Shown here piece by piece: positions 34,833 to 43,481 of a DNA stretch of 64,000 bases. The position numbers were made by a program, and so were the translations under genes. Source of the DNA: Sphaerisporangium siamense (lineage in GTDB: Bacteria; Actinomycetota; Actinomycetes; Streptosporangiales; Streptosporangiaceae); the NCBI RefSeq assembly GCF_014205275.1, contig NZ_JACHND010000001.1, forward strand, positions 3,348,001-3,412,000, given 5' to 3'. Numbering within the stretch: the first letter of the stretch is position 1; each line of letters starts with the position of its first letter. Under the pieces are notes generated by a model. It was not told where the DNA came from. It saw nothing but the letters and a program-made list of their open reading frames with translations, and did no database searches.

Positions 34833-34934
34833 GGAATGCAGCATAGCGGCGGCGGCCGGGAAGCTGGAGGCCGGGCTGTTGCGGGCGGGCGCGATGGGTA
34901 GGAGGTGAGCGTCGTCGTCCCGTGAGGAGTGCCG

Positions 34935-36251
34935 GTGGCCGGGTCGGGTCATGCGCGAGGGGACCGCACGCCGTGGAAGGCGGTGGTCGGGGGATCCATC
35001 GGGAACATGGTGGAGTGGTATGACTGGTTCGCCTACGCGAGCTTCGCCACCTACTTCGCCGCGTCGTTCTTCCCCAAGGGGAACGCGACGGCGCAACTGC
35101 TCAACGCGGCGGGTGTGTTCGCGGTCGGGTTCTTCATGCGGCCGGTCGGCGGCTGGCTGCTCGGGCGGTACGCCGACAGGAAGGGCCGCAAGGCGGCGCT
35201 GGCGCTCACCGTCACGATGATGTCGCTGAGCGCCCTGCTCATCGCCGTCGCGCCGACCTACGCCCAGGTGGGCTACTTCGGCGCGGTGGTGCTGGTCGTG
35301 GCGCGGCTGCTGCAGGGGCTGTCGGTGGGCGGCGAGTACGCCGCGAGCGCCACCTACCTCACCGAGGCGTCCCCTCCGCGCAGGCGCGGGTTCTCCTCCA
35401 GCTTCCAGTACGTCTCGATGACCGCCGGCCAGCTCGTCGGCCTCGGCCTGCAGATGCTGCTCCAGCGCACGCTGAGCGACGCGGCCCTGCACGCCTGGGG
35501 CTGGCGTATCCCGTTCGTGGTCGGCGCGGTCGGGGCCGCCGTGGTCTTCTACATCCGCCGCGGCCTGCTGGAGACCGAGGCGTACGAAGAGGAGCGGGTG
35601 GACGAGCGGCGCGGCACGGTGCGGCTGCTGCTGGAGCACAAGCGCGAGGCGGCGCTGGTCATGGCCCTGACCATGGGCGGCACACTCGCGTACTACACCT
35701 ACACCACCTATCTCACCAAGTACCTGTCCAATTCCGCCGGCCTGTCGAAGGCGGACGCCACGCTGGTCGGCTTCCTCGCGCTGTCGATCTTCTGCCTGCT
35801 GCAGCCGCTGGCCGGCGCCCTGTCGGACCGTATCGGCCGCCGGCCCCTGCTGATCATGTTCGGCGTCGGCGCCACGCTCGGCACCGTGCCCCTGCTGACC
35901 GCGCTGCGCGGCGTCACGACCGTGGGCGCGGCGCTGGCGCTGTCGCTGGTGGCGCTGGTGATCGTCACCGGCTACACCTCGGTCAACGCGTGCGTGAAGG
36001 CCGAGCTGTTCCCGACGCGGGTGCGCGCCCTCGGCGTCGCCCTGCCGTACGCGCTGGCCAACGCCCTGTTCGGCGGCACGGCCGAGTACGTGGCGCTGTG
36101 GTTCAAGAACGCCGGCGCCGAGTCCGGCTTCTATTGGTACGTCGCCGGCTGCGCGGCCGTGTCGCTGGCCGTCTACGTGACCATGCGCGAGACCCGCGAC
36201 GCCGCGCTCAGCCGCGCCGAGCGCGACGGAGACGTGACCCAGCCCGCCTGA
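34935..36251 (+). CDS. MHS-family MFS transporter (metabolite:H+ symporter)
   Basis: A 438-residue transporter with twelve membrane helices. GTG 34935 is preferred over GTG 34929 because GAGGAG is then 5 bases away. The start TPWKAVVGGSIGNMVEWYDWFAYA is the signature of the MHS group (ProP, KgtP, ShiA), and loop motif GRYADRKGRKAAL is present between helices 2 and 3. These symporters carry dicarboxylates, shikimate, betaine/proline or related anions into the cell. No metabolic gene that would tell the substrate is adjacent. Confidence 0.93.
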   Translation: MAGSGHARGDRTPWKAVVGGSIGNMVEWYDWFAYASFATYFAASFFPKGNATAQLLNAAGVFAVGFFMRPVGGWLLGRYADRKGRKAALALTVTMMSLSALLIAVAPTYAQVGYFGAVVLVVARLLQGLSVGGEYAASATYLTEASPPRRRGFSSSFQYVSMTAGQLVGLGLQMLLQRTLSDAALHAWGWRIPFVVGAVGAAVVFYIRRGLLETEAYEEERVDERRGTVRLLLEHKREAALVMALTMGGTLAYYTYTTYLTKYLSNSAGLSKADATLVGFLALSIFCLLQPLAGALSDRIGRRPLLIMFGVGATLGTVPLLTALRGVTTVGAALALSLVALVIVTGYTSVNACVKAELFPTRVRALGVALPYALANALFGGTAEYVALWFKNAGAESGFYWYVAGCAAVSLAVYVTMRETRDAALSRAERDGDVTQPA

Positions 36252-36321
36252 CCCGGCCCGCCGACCCGGCTCGCCCGACGGAGCCCGCTCGACCCGGTCC
36301 GGCCTGGCCGTGCCCGCCTGG

Positions 36322-36349
36322 CCGTGCCCGCCTGGCCGGGCGGGCACGG
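36322..36349. terminator. Terminator between two convergent MFS genes
   Basis: An 11-bp perfect stem (36322-36332 with 36339-36349) and 6-base loop lie against the stop codon of the minus-strand gene. The left arm is part of a 15-bp imperfect repeat (CCTGGCCGTGCCCG, two copies). Confidence 0.75.
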
Positions 36350-38140
36350 TCAGGCGGCGGTGCCGGAGGCGTCCAGCGGGGCGAGGGCCGGGTTGACGAT
36401 CAGCAGATGGCCGTGGGCGTGCCGGGCCAGCTCGCGTCCCGCGCTGGCGTCCATCAGGGCCGCGACGCCGCCGTGGGACGGCGCGCCGATCACGATCAGT
36501 CGCGCGCCGAGCTGGTTGGCGTGCTCGGCGACCATGCGTCCCGCCGCCCCGTGCCCGGCGGCGGTGAGCAGCACGTGCCCGACCGCGGGGACGTCCTGGT
36601 CGGCGAGCCGCCGCAGGTGCCGCCGGACGGCGGCGCGCGCCGCGTCGACGCTCTCGACGTCCGCCGCGGCCTCGCCGGTCACGACGCCCTCCCGCGCGTG
36701 CAGGACGTGGACGGCGCGCCCGCTCAGCGCGGCGAGCCGGGCCGCGGCGGCGGTCACCCGCTCGGCGGCGGGGGAGTCGTCGACGGCGGCCACGATCGGC
36801 GTCCCGGCGCCCTGGCCCGCCAAGGGCGGCGCGGGGTGCCCGTTGCCCTCCAGCGTGACCACCGCGACGTAGGAGGACGGCGCCTCCGCAGGCCGCGCGT
36901 CCGGCCCGGCCACCGGCCCGCTCATCGGCTCGGTCTCGTCCACCCCGGCCGCCTGGACCCGCTCGGCGTGCCGGAGGTGGCCGTGCGCGGTGGCCAGGAT
37001 CGCGATGCCGAGGACCAGCGTGCCCGCGCCGATGTAGAACGGCACGTGGATGTTGGTGTGCTCGACGAGCTTGCCCGCCACGAAGGGCGCGAGCCCGCCG
37101 CCGATGAAGCGGACGAACCCGTACGCGGCCGAGGCGATCGGCCGTTCGACCGACGAGACGGTCATCACCGCCTGCGTGGTGACGGTGTTGTTCACGCCGA
37201 TGAAGACGCCCGCGACGATGACGGCGGTGATCAGCACGGGAGGGTGCGTCGTCCAGATGGCGATGACCAGCACCGTGACGGCGAACAGGGCCAGGTTGAC
37301 GTACAGGGTGCGGGCGATGCCGAAGCGGTTCTGCAGCCACGGCGCCCCGAACACCGCGAAGATCGCGACCAGCGCGCCCCAGCCGGTGAACACGAAGCCC
37401 AGCTGGATCGCGTCCAGCTCCATGGGGAAGGGCGCGTAGCCGAGCACGGTGAAGAACGCCCAGTTGTAGCAGAGGGCGGTGAGCGACATCGTGAGCAGAC
37501 CGCGGTGCCGCAGCGCGCGCAGCGGCTCCATGATCCCGGTCTTGCGCTCCGGGCGCGGGGTGGGCTGGACGAGCACGAGGGTGGCGAGGAGGGCGAGGGC
37601 CATCAGCGCCGCGACGCCGAAGAACGGCCCGCGCCAGCTGACGTGCCCGAGCAGGCCGCCGAGCAGCGGTCCGACCGCGATGCCGACCCCGAGCGCCGCC
37701 TCGTACAGGATGATCGCGCCCACGAACCCGCCGCTGGCCGAGGCGACGATGACGGCCAGCGAGGTGGCGATGAACAGAGCGTTGCCGACGCCCCACCCGG
37801 CGCGGAACCCGACGATCGCCCCGATGCCCGGCGAGGCGCCCGCGAGCGCGCTGAACACGACGATCAGCGTGAGGCCCGCGAGCAGCGTGTTCTTGGCGCC
37901 GATCCGGCTGGACACCCAGCCGGTGATGAGCATGGCGACCGCGGTGACGACGAGGTAGCTCGTGAAGAGCAGCGTGACCTGGCTCGGCGTGGCGTTCAGC
38001 TCGTGGGAGATCGCGGGCAGGATCGGGTCCACGAGGCCGATCCCCATGAACGAGACCACGCAGGCGAAGGCGACGGCGAAGACGGCCTTGGGCTGCTTGA
38101 AGGGGCTCACGCTCGCGCCGCCGGCAGGGTGGCTGCTCAT
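36350..38140 (-). CDS. MFS exporter fused to a C-terminal UspA domain
   Basis: A 596-residue protein. Residues about 15-400 are a 12-helix MFS drug-exporter (start SPFKQPKAVFAVAFACVVSFMGIGLVDP is typical of the DHA1 arabinose/drug class). After a 50-residue polar linker, residues about 455-590 form a universal-stress-protein domain (PIVAAVDDSPAAERVTAAAARL ... ARLIVIGAPSHGG ... HLLIVNPA). The usual UspA ATP motif G-x2-G-x9-G-S/T is degenerate. The gene follows a MarR gene by 34 bases in the same direction, so it is probably a MarR-controlled efflux pump. The Usp domain may sense nucleotide or stress and gate the transporter (inference). Confidence 0.9.
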   Translation of the reverse strand: MSSHPAGGASVSPFKQPKAVFAVAFACVVSFMGIGLVDPILPAISHELNATPSQVTLLFTSYLVVTAVAMLITGWVSSRIGAKNTLLAGLTLIVVFSALAGASPGIGAIVGFRAGWGVGNALFIATSLAVIVASASGGFVGAIILYEAALGVGIAVGPLLGGLLGHVSWRGPFFGVAALMALALLATLVLVQPTPRPERKTGIMEPLRALRHRGLLTMSLTALCYNWAFFTVLGYAPFPMELDAIQLGFVFTGWGALVAIFAVFGAPWLQNRFGIARTLYVNLALFAVTVLVIAIWTTHPPVLITAVIVAGVFIGVNNTVTTQAVMTVSSVERPIASAAYGFVRFIGGGLAPFVAGKLVEHTNIHVPFYIGAGTLVLGIAILATAHGHLRHAERVQAAGVDETEPMSGPVAGPDARPAEAPSSYVAVVTLEGNGHPAPPLAGQGAGTPIVAAVDDSPAAERVTAAAARLAALSGRAVHVLHAREGVVTGEAAADVESVDAARAAVRRHLRRLADQDVPAVGHVLLTAAGHGAAGRMVAEHANQLGARLIVIGAPSHGGVAALMDASAGRELARHAHGHLLIVNPALAPLDASGTAA

Positions 38141-38174
38141 CGGTACCTCGGATTTCGCGCTGGTCGGACGGGGG

Positions 38175-38645
38175 TCACAGGGGGCGGCGGACGGTCCAGC
38201 GGTCCTCGGGGACGAGCCGCGTGAGGCGGTCGATGGCGGGGACGGCCGCGAGCAGGGAGGCGCGGTCGTCCTCGCCGAGCCGGTCCATCAGCTCGGCGAG
38301 CATGCCGGCGCGGGTGCCGCGGCGCTCCGCCAGGGCGGCGCGGCCCGCGTCGGTGATGTGGACCTGGACGACCCGCCGGTCCTCGGGGTCGCCCGCGCGG
38401 GCGACCAGGCCGGACTCCTGCAGGCGGGACACGAGCTGGGTCATCGCGGGCTGGGTGACGCCCTCGCGGGCGGCCAGCTCGGTCAGGCGGCACGGCCCCG
38501 AGCGCTCCAGGGTGCCGAGGGCGGCGACCGCGGTGAGGGACAGGTCGCCGCGCGCGCCGAGCCGGACCAGGAAGCGGGTCAGCCGTTCGAAGGCCGCCGT
38601 GACGTCGGTGGCGGGGAAGCCGGAGGCCGAACCGGAAATTTCCAT
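38175..38645 (-). CDS. MarR-family transcriptional regulator
   Basis: A 156-residue winged-helix protein: helices and recognition helix LAAREGVTQPAMTQLVSRLQESGLV and the wing with GDPEDRRVVQVHITDAGR. Start ATG 38645 sits where transcription is predicted to begin, so it appears leaderless. It precedes the MFS-UspA gene in one operon and most likely represses it, with induction by a phenolic or drug ligand. Confidence 0.93.
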   Translation of the reverse strand: MEISGSASGFPATDVTAAFERLTRFLVRLGARGDLSLTAVAALGTLERSGPCRLTELAAREGVTQPAMTQLVSRLQESGLVARAGDPEDRRVVQVHITDAGRAALAERRGTRAGMLAELMDRLGEDDRASLLAAVPAIDRLTRLVPEDRWTVRRPL

Positions 38646-38651
38646 AACACG

Positions 38652-38681
38652 CTTATATCACCGCATTATGCAACTTTCCAA
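38652..38681 (-). promoter_or_regulatory. Promoter of the marR-efflux operon, apparently leaderless
   Basis: On the minus strand -35 TTGGAA (38681-38676), 18-base spacer, -10 TATAAG (38657-38652). A start 7 bases further is the A of the marR ATG (38645). GCATTATGC, a 9-bp palindrome in the spacer, is a candidate MarR site. Confidence 0.65.
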
Positions 38682-38777
38682 TCGCCGGAACCGGCACGTC
38701 AGATGTGGACATTCCTTCTATGGCGGAGCTGATGGACAGGGATGCCGATCCGTCCGGGTCTCCGTACCTTAGAGATC

Positions 38778-39734
38778 ATGGCCGGGGGCGCGGGACAGGA
38801 TGGGCGGTTGTGCGGTACGACGGAAGGTGTGACCGATCCCCCTCGCACTACCATCTCGCGTGACCGGAATGCTTTTGGTGTGGTCGGTACCGGAACGGTG
38901 GAGATGGACGACGGTGAACGCCGCATGCTGCCGGCCGCCGTGCGCCCGTTGTTCGGCGACGGCGGCGGTGGCGGACGCTCCCTCTCCGTGGAGCTGCCTC
39001 CCGGAGCACTGGTGTGGCCCGACCCCACCTACGCCCGCTTCCCCTCGCGACGCCGTCCCGCGTTCTGGCTCAGCGAGGAGCCCGCGTCGGGGGCGCTGTG
39101 GGCACGGCTGCGCGCCGAGCACCCGAGATCGGGCCTGTGGCCGGTCCTGCTGGAGGAGTCGGTGCAGCCCTGGTCGGTCGGGCAGATCGCCCCGGACGCC
39201 GCCGCCGAGATCGACAACTACAACGTCGGCGCGTTCATGGCCGAGGTCTGGGACGACTGGGTCGCGCGGGCGCACATCGAGCAGATCGAGACCCTGGAGC
39301 CGTTCGGCCCGGTCTGTCCGGGCCCGGCGGACCCCGGCGTGCTGCGCACCGACCCCGACGCCCTGGCCGACCAGTACGCGGCCATGCTCGCCGAACAGGG
39401 CATGCCCCTCGGCCTCGCGGCCGTCCAGCGCGGGGCGGACGCGCTGGCCGTCATGGGATGGCAGGGAGCCCTGCACCACAACGAGTGGAACGTCCCGCTG
39501 GCCGCCGTCGTGCGAAGCTGGGAGGACCGCTTCGCGGCCCGCCTGGTGAGCATGGGGTTCAACACGCTGGAGCTGAGCGTCGCCGCGCCCCCGCAGACCC
39601 CGGCGCACGCCGTGCAGGTGGCCGCCGAGCACTGGGCGTTCTGCCCCGACGCGATCGTCCAGGGCGCGGGCACGCTCGCCGACTACGCCGAGCAGATCGT
39701 CGGGAAGTACACCTGGTCCTTCTGGTGGGACTGA
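38778..39734 (+). CDS. DUF4253-domain protein
   Basis: A 318-residue cytosolic protein with ATG 38778 as probable start; ATG 38742 and 38904 are alternatives and none has a convincing SD. The C-terminal third (VAAEHWAFCPDAIVQG ... YTWSFWWD) is the DUF4253 signature with its terminal tryptophan cluster, and the middle part includes the acidic YNVGAFMAEVWDDWVARAH. This family is widespread in actinobacteria but uncharacterised; it is often seen near stress or contact-dependent systems. The gene is alone on its strand. Confidence 0.8.
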   Translation: MAGGAGQDGRLCGTTEGVTDPPRTTISRDRNAFGVVGTGTVEMDDGERRMLPAAVRPLFGDGGGGGRSLSVELPPGALVWPDPTYARFPSRRRPAFWLSEEPASGALWARLRAEHPRSGLWPVLLEESVQPWSVGQIAPDAAAEIDNYNVGAFMAEVWDDWVARAHIEQIETLEPFGPVCPGPADPGVLRTDPDALADQYAAMLAEQGMPLGLAAVQRGADALAVMGWQGALHHNEWNVPLAAVVRSWEDRFAARLVSMGFNTLELSVAAPPQTPAHAVQVAAEHWAFCPDAIVQGAGTLADYAEQIVGKYTWSFWWD

Positions 39735-39930
39735 GCGGCGTTCGCGCTCATGAAGTCAGGCGATGTCACGACACACGTATGAACCCGAACGATGGCGCGT
39801 GAGATGATGTCCGCGGTGCTTCGCCGGATCTCGGCGTGACCGAATCGGGGGCGGGGGCCACCGTCGTCGGGCGTGCGGTCGCGTGCGTGCGAGGCCCAGT
39901 GGTTGCCCGTCCATGAGCAGGAGGTGCCGC

Positions 39931-40134
39931 ATGTCCGCCAACGCACCGGAGCCCGAGTCGGAGTCCAAGGCTCCCGACGACGAGTTGAAGCGCAAGTTCC
40001 GCGAGGCCCTCGAACGCAAGCGCCGCACCCAGGCCGAATCCAACGCCGCCGCCCGCGGCAAGAACGGCTCCAAGATCGCCGGCGCCCACGGCCCCGTGGC
40101 CGGCAAGCGCTCCTTCCGCCGCAAGAGCGGCTGA
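39931..40134 (+). CDS. Small DUF5302-family protein
   Basis: A 67-residue, highly charged protein with a strong SD (AGGAGGTGCCGC). The core DDELKRKFREALERK followed by a basic Gly/Ser tail (KRSFRRKSG) is typical of DUF5302, a short helical actinobacterial family of unknown function, often co-expressed with ribosome-associated genes. Reliable as a gene because of its SD and conserved pattern. Confidence 0.85.
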   Translation: MSANAPEPESESKAPDDELKRKFREALERKRRTQAESNAAARGKNGSKIAGAHGPVAGKRSFRRKSG

Positions 40135-40252
40135 TCCCCGACGAGGCCGCCCCTGACCGGGCCCGCCTGCCGCGGCCTCCGGGCCCGCCGGGCGTGGCCG
40201 GGGCGGCCGCCGGGCGGCGAGTCGCGGGCGCCGGGGCAGGGCGGGGCGGGGG

Positions 40253-41416
40253 TCAGCGGAAGGCGTCCAGGCCGGTGAGGGTGCGGCCGAGGGTGAGGGC
40301 GTGGACCTCGTCGGTGCCCTCGTAGGTCGCGACCGTCTCCAGGTTCACCATGTGCCGCATCACCGGGTATTCGAGGGTGATCCCGTTCGCGCCGAGGACG
40401 CTCCGCGCCGTCGCCGCGACCCGCTGCGCGGCGCGCACGTTGGCGAGCTTGCCGAAGCTGATGTGCGCGTGCGTGGCCCGCCCCTCGTCCTTCAGGTGGC
40501 CGACGCGCAGCGCCGTCATCATCGCGTGGTTGACGTCCACCAGCATGTCGGCGAGCTTGGCCTGCGTGAGCTGGAAGCCGGCGATGGGCCGGCCGAACTG
40601 CACCCGGTGCCCGGCGTAGTCGAGCGCGTCCGCCAGGCACGCCCGCGCCGCCCCCGCGGCCCCCCACACGATGCCGTACCGCGCCTCCGACAGGCACGAC
40701 AGCGGAGCCTTGAGCCCCTCCGCGCCCGGCAGCAGCGCGTCCCCGGGCAGCCGCACGCCGTCCAGGACCAGCTCGGAGGTGATCGACGCGCGCAGCGACA
40801 GCTTCCTGTGCACGACGTTCGCCGTGAAGCCCGGCGTGGAGGTGGGCACCAGGAACCCGCGGACGCCCTCGTCGGTCGCCGCCCAGACGATCGCGACGTC
40901 GGCCACCGAGCCGTTGGTGATCCACATCTTCGTGCCGTCCAGCACCCAGTCGCCGCCTTCGCGGCGCGCGCGGGTGCGCATCGAGCCCGGGTCGCTGCCG
41001 GAGTCCGGCTCGGTCAGGCCGAAGCAGCCGAGCACGTCGCCCGTCGTCATGCGCGGCAGCCACTCGTCCTTCTGCGCGGGCGAGCCGTACTTGTGGATCG
41101 CCGTCATCGCCAGCGACCCCTGCACGGACACGAAGCTGCGCAGCCCGCTGTCCACGGCCTCCAGCTCCCGGCACGCCAGGCCGTAGCTGACCGCGTTCGT
41201 GCCCGCGCAGCCGTACCCGGTCAGGTGCATGCCGAAGACGCCCAGCTTGCCGAACCCTTTGGCCAGGCCGCGCGGGTCGGGGAGGGTTCCGGCGTCGAAC
41301 CAGTCGGCGACGTGCGGCAGGAGCTCGGCGCTCGCGTAGTCCCGCACCGCGTCGCGGATCGCGCGCTCCTCGTCCGAGAGCTGCCGGTCCACTTCGAGAA
41401 AGTCATGCGAATCCAT
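40253..41416 (-). CDS. Glutaryl-CoA dehydrogenase-like acyl-CoA dehydrogenase
   Basis: A 387-residue flavoprotein of the acyl-CoA dehydrogenase family, start ATG 41416 (MDSHDFLEVDRQLSDEE). FAD and substrate motifs: CFGLTEPDSGSDPGSM, KMWITNGSVADVAIVWA, and the catalytic-base station ATYEGTDEVHALTLGR. The Glu in YEGT is the position used by glutaryl-CoA dehydrogenase, and the overall sequence is closest to that branch (lysine/tryptophan catabolism, glutaryl-CoA to crotonyl-CoA and CO2). The gene stands alone with no coupled CoA transferase. Confidence 0.88.
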   Translation of the reverse strand: MDSHDFLEVDRQLSDEERAIRDAVRDYASAELLPHVADWFDAGTLPDPRGLAKGFGKLGVFGMHLTGYGCAGTNAVSYGLACRELEAVDSGLRSFVSVQGSLAMTAIHKYGSPAQKDEWLPRMTTGDVLGCFGLTEPDSGSDPGSMRTRARREGGDWVLDGTKMWITNGSVADVAIVWAATDEGVRGFLVPTSTPGFTANVVHRKLSLRASITSELVLDGVRLPGDALLPGAEGLKAPLSCLSEARYGIVWGAAGAARACLADALDYAGHRVQFGRPIAGFQLTQAKLADMLVDVNHAMMTALRVGHLKDEGRATHAHISFGKLANVRAAQRVAATARSVLGANGITLEYPVMRHMVNLETVATYEGTDEVHALTLGRTLTGLDAFR

Positions 41417-41529
41417 ACCGTCACCGTGAGAAAGGGTCGCGGAGGTGCCCGTCTGCGCCGCTCCTGTTACCAGCAGCCAATCACAGCCGCTCCCGGCACC
41501 TCCAACGTCCCCGACCCGGGGCGACGGCC

Positions 41530-41751
41530 TCACCCGCCGGCGCCGTCCCCGGTCTGCCAGCGCAGCAGGTCGCCCGGCTGGCATTCCAGCGCCTCGCAGA
41601 GGGCGGCCAGCGTCGTGAACCGCACCGCCTTGGCACGGCCGTTCTTCAGCACCGCCAGGTTGGCGGGTGTGATCCCGACGCGGTCCGCGAGCTCGCCCAC
41701 GGACATCTTCCGTTTGGCCAGCATCACGTCGATGTCGACGACGATCGGCAT
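41530..41751 (-). CDS. Small XRE/Cro-type regulator paired with DUF2975
   Basis: A 73-residue HTH protein: VMLAKRKMSVGELADRVGITPANLAVLKNGRAKAVRF is a full XRE domain. Start ATG 41751 overlaps the stop of the DUF2975 membrane gene (ATGA). XRE/DUF2975 pairs are recurrent in Gram-positive bacteria; the membrane partner may control the regulator. Two dyads before the operon suggest autoregulation. Confidence 0.92.
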   Translation of the reverse strand: MPIVVDIDVMLAKRKMSVGELADRVGITPANLAVLKNGRAKAVRFTTLAALCEALECQPGDLLRWQTGDGAGG

Positions 41752-42248
41752 CAGATCACCTCGTCCAGCTCGGCCCGCATCCGCGTCGCCTCGATGTCGC
41801 GCGCGACGGCCTGGGCGAGCAGCATGCGCAGCACGAGCACGATGAGGGCGACCCCGAAGATCGCCACCATGGCCCCGCCCATCATGAGGATCATGCCAGG
41901 GGGGACGGCCTCGCCCGGCGCCAGGAGGAACGCGAGCGCGGCCATCAGGAGGGCCGCCGCCACGACCGCGCCGATCACGATGTCCACGTACCGGAAGGCG
42001 GCGTGGGAGAAGACCGTGCCGCGCGCCACCATCGACACCAGCCGCCACACGCAGAACAGGACGACCTCGACCATGACGATGCCCAGCACCGCGATCACCA
42101 GGAACGGGACGCGCAGCGGCGCGAACGCGGGGTCGATCTCCTCCAGGTCGGTGGCCATCAGCGGCGCCATCACCGCCTGCATGAACACCGAACCGGCGAG
42201 CAGCGCCACGAGCACGGCGCGCAGCACGAGCACTGTCAGCTTCCCCAT
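41751..42248 (-). CDS. DUF2975 membrane protein
   Basis: A 165-residue protein with four membrane helices (about 8-28, 45-68, 90-110, 120-145) and a charged C-terminal tail (RMLLAQAVARDIEATRMRAEL). SD is GGGAGAGA before ATG 42248. First gene of the DUF2975-XRE operon. The role of the family is unknown; a membrane sensor for the downstream HTH protein is the plausible guess. Confidence 0.88.
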   Translation of the reverse strand: MGKLTVLVLRAVLVALLAGSVFMQAVMAPLMATDLEEIDPAFAPLRVPFLVIAVLGIVMVEVVLFCVWRLVSMVARGTVFSHAAFRYVDIVIGAVVAAALLMAALAFLLAPGEAVPPGMILMMGGAMVAIFGVALIVLVLRMLLAQAVARDIEATRMRAELDEVI

Positions 42249-42261
42249 CGTCTCTCCCTCT

Positions 42262-42297
42262 ATCGCTTAGCGATGGAAATCTATCGAGAATCGATAG
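42262..42297. promoter_or_regulatory. Two dyads upstream of the DUF2975-XRE operon
   Basis: ATCGCTTAGCGAT (42262-42274) and CTATCGAGAATCGATAG (42281-42297) are perfect dyads with centres 21 bp apart (two helical turns), 14-49 bases before the start codon. Both share ATCG half-sites. Probable autoregulatory operators. Confidence 0.65.
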
Positions 42298-42476
42298 CCA
42301 AGGCTAGAGGTCGAGCCGGACGACAAGGGCAAGGTGTTCATCTGCGGACATCCCCGGGTCCGTCGCCGGTCGGCGGACCCGGCCCCCGTCGCGGTCGTGG
42401 ACGAGCCGCGCGGCATCGAGGGGCCGGGTCCGCGCGTCCCCCGGGCATCCGGGCTCCCGCAGTCTCCGGGCTTGGT

Positions 42477-43043
42477 CTAGCGCGCGCCGCCCGGGGTCGC
42501 GCCGGGCCCGCCAGGCGCCTGCGGGCCCTGCGCCTGCTGGGCCTGGGCCGGCGGCTGCCCGTCAACGGCCGCCGGCTGCGTCATGGGCCGGTCGTGGTGC
42601 GGGTGCGGGTGCGGGTGGGGATGCGGCCTGGGCAGGGGTGTCGGCAGGGGGACCGGCCGTGGGTAGTGGACATGGGGAGTGCCGCCGTACCACCAGTAAG
42701 GCGGGTACTGCGGTGTGGGATACGGCCACCCCGGGACGACGACCGGCGGATACGTCGGCGGGATGGGAGTGCCGCCGTTGGCCGGGACACACTCGTACTG
42801 AGGACACGGCGTGGTGAAGCACTGCTTGGGCGAGTACACGCAGACATAGCCGGCCGGGCACTGCACGGACCCGCAGCCCCCCGGCGCGCACGCGGCCTGC
42901 TGAGCCGCGGCCGGGGCGGACCGCGGGGCCGTGACCTGTGTCGCGGCGGCCGGCGCGGGGCGCGCCGCGTTGGCGGGCACGGTCGCCGCGGAGAACGACA
43001 GCCCGATCAGGGCGGTCGCGATGACGATTGCTGTTCGGAACAT
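42477..43043 (-). CDS. Secreted Cys-rich, Pro/His-rich protein
   Basis: A 188-residue precursor starting MFRTAIVIATALIG (ATG 43043), with a signal peptide ending near VPANAA. The mature N-terminal part holds eight cysteines in about 50 residues (ACAPGGCGSVQC..., then YVCVYSPKQCFTTPCPQYEC), a knot-like pattern resembling small protease-inhibitor modules. The remainder is Pro/Tyr-rich and ends in a His-Pro run (PHPHPHPHPHH) and a Gln/Pro/Gly tail. The His run could bind metal. This may be a cell-surface or extracellular inhibitor/metal-binding protein. No family is confidently assigned. Confidence 0.75.
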   Translation of the reverse strand: MFRTAIVIATALIGLSFSAATVPANAARPAPAAATQVTAPRSAPAAAQQAACAPGGCGSVQCPAGYVCVYSPKQCFTTPCPQYECVPANGGTPIPPTYPPVVVPGWPYPTPQYPPYWWYGGTPHVHYPRPVPLPTPLPRPHPHPHPHPHHDRPMTQPAAVDGQPPAQAQQAQGPQAPGGPGATPGGAR

Positions 43044-43481
43044 ACGGAACTCCGAATCCTTTTTCCGTGCCGACTCCGTGGGCCCCACATCGGAAATCTG
43101 CACGATTGTAAGCCAGGTGGGGCACAGGCCTTTCGACCTGCTTAGATGGTCGCATTATGCGACCGTCCTCCACCGGAGATGACGGGATCGTCAAGGCCAG
43201 GAATTGGCAACGATGACGGCGATCTCGCCGCTCTGGCAGTCCCTGACCACCTGCGGCCCCACCCAATGCCAGGCAATTTACCGCAAATATCCGACATTCG
43301 GCCCGGGGAGCCCATTGTCAGCAGATTATGTAAATCGCGGTGCGGCGCCGGCCATCCGTAGGCCGCCCATTCTGTCGCCATTGTTAGTATCGACGGTGGC
43401 CGTCGATATGAAAATCTCCGGCCGGGCGGAAAAGCGTCCGGCGACGGGTCGGTCGTCCGCGCCGGAGACGTCCGGGTGCTG
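43044..43481. other. 438-bp intergenic region with palindromes
   Basis: Lower G+C than the surroundings and no gene seen. GGTCGCATTATGCGACC (43148-43164) is a perfect 17-bp palindrome in the presumed promoter region of the Cys-rich gene. TATCGACGG/CCGTCGATA (43388-43408) is a hairpin that may terminate the hydrolase gene. Confidence 0.5.

Noticed and set aside
33951-37796. Reverse frame of about 1,280 codons covering the IMPase-like gene
   Set aside because: Only 33951-34832 is real; the upstream part runs antisense to the MHS transporter and out of frame through the MFS-UspA gene.
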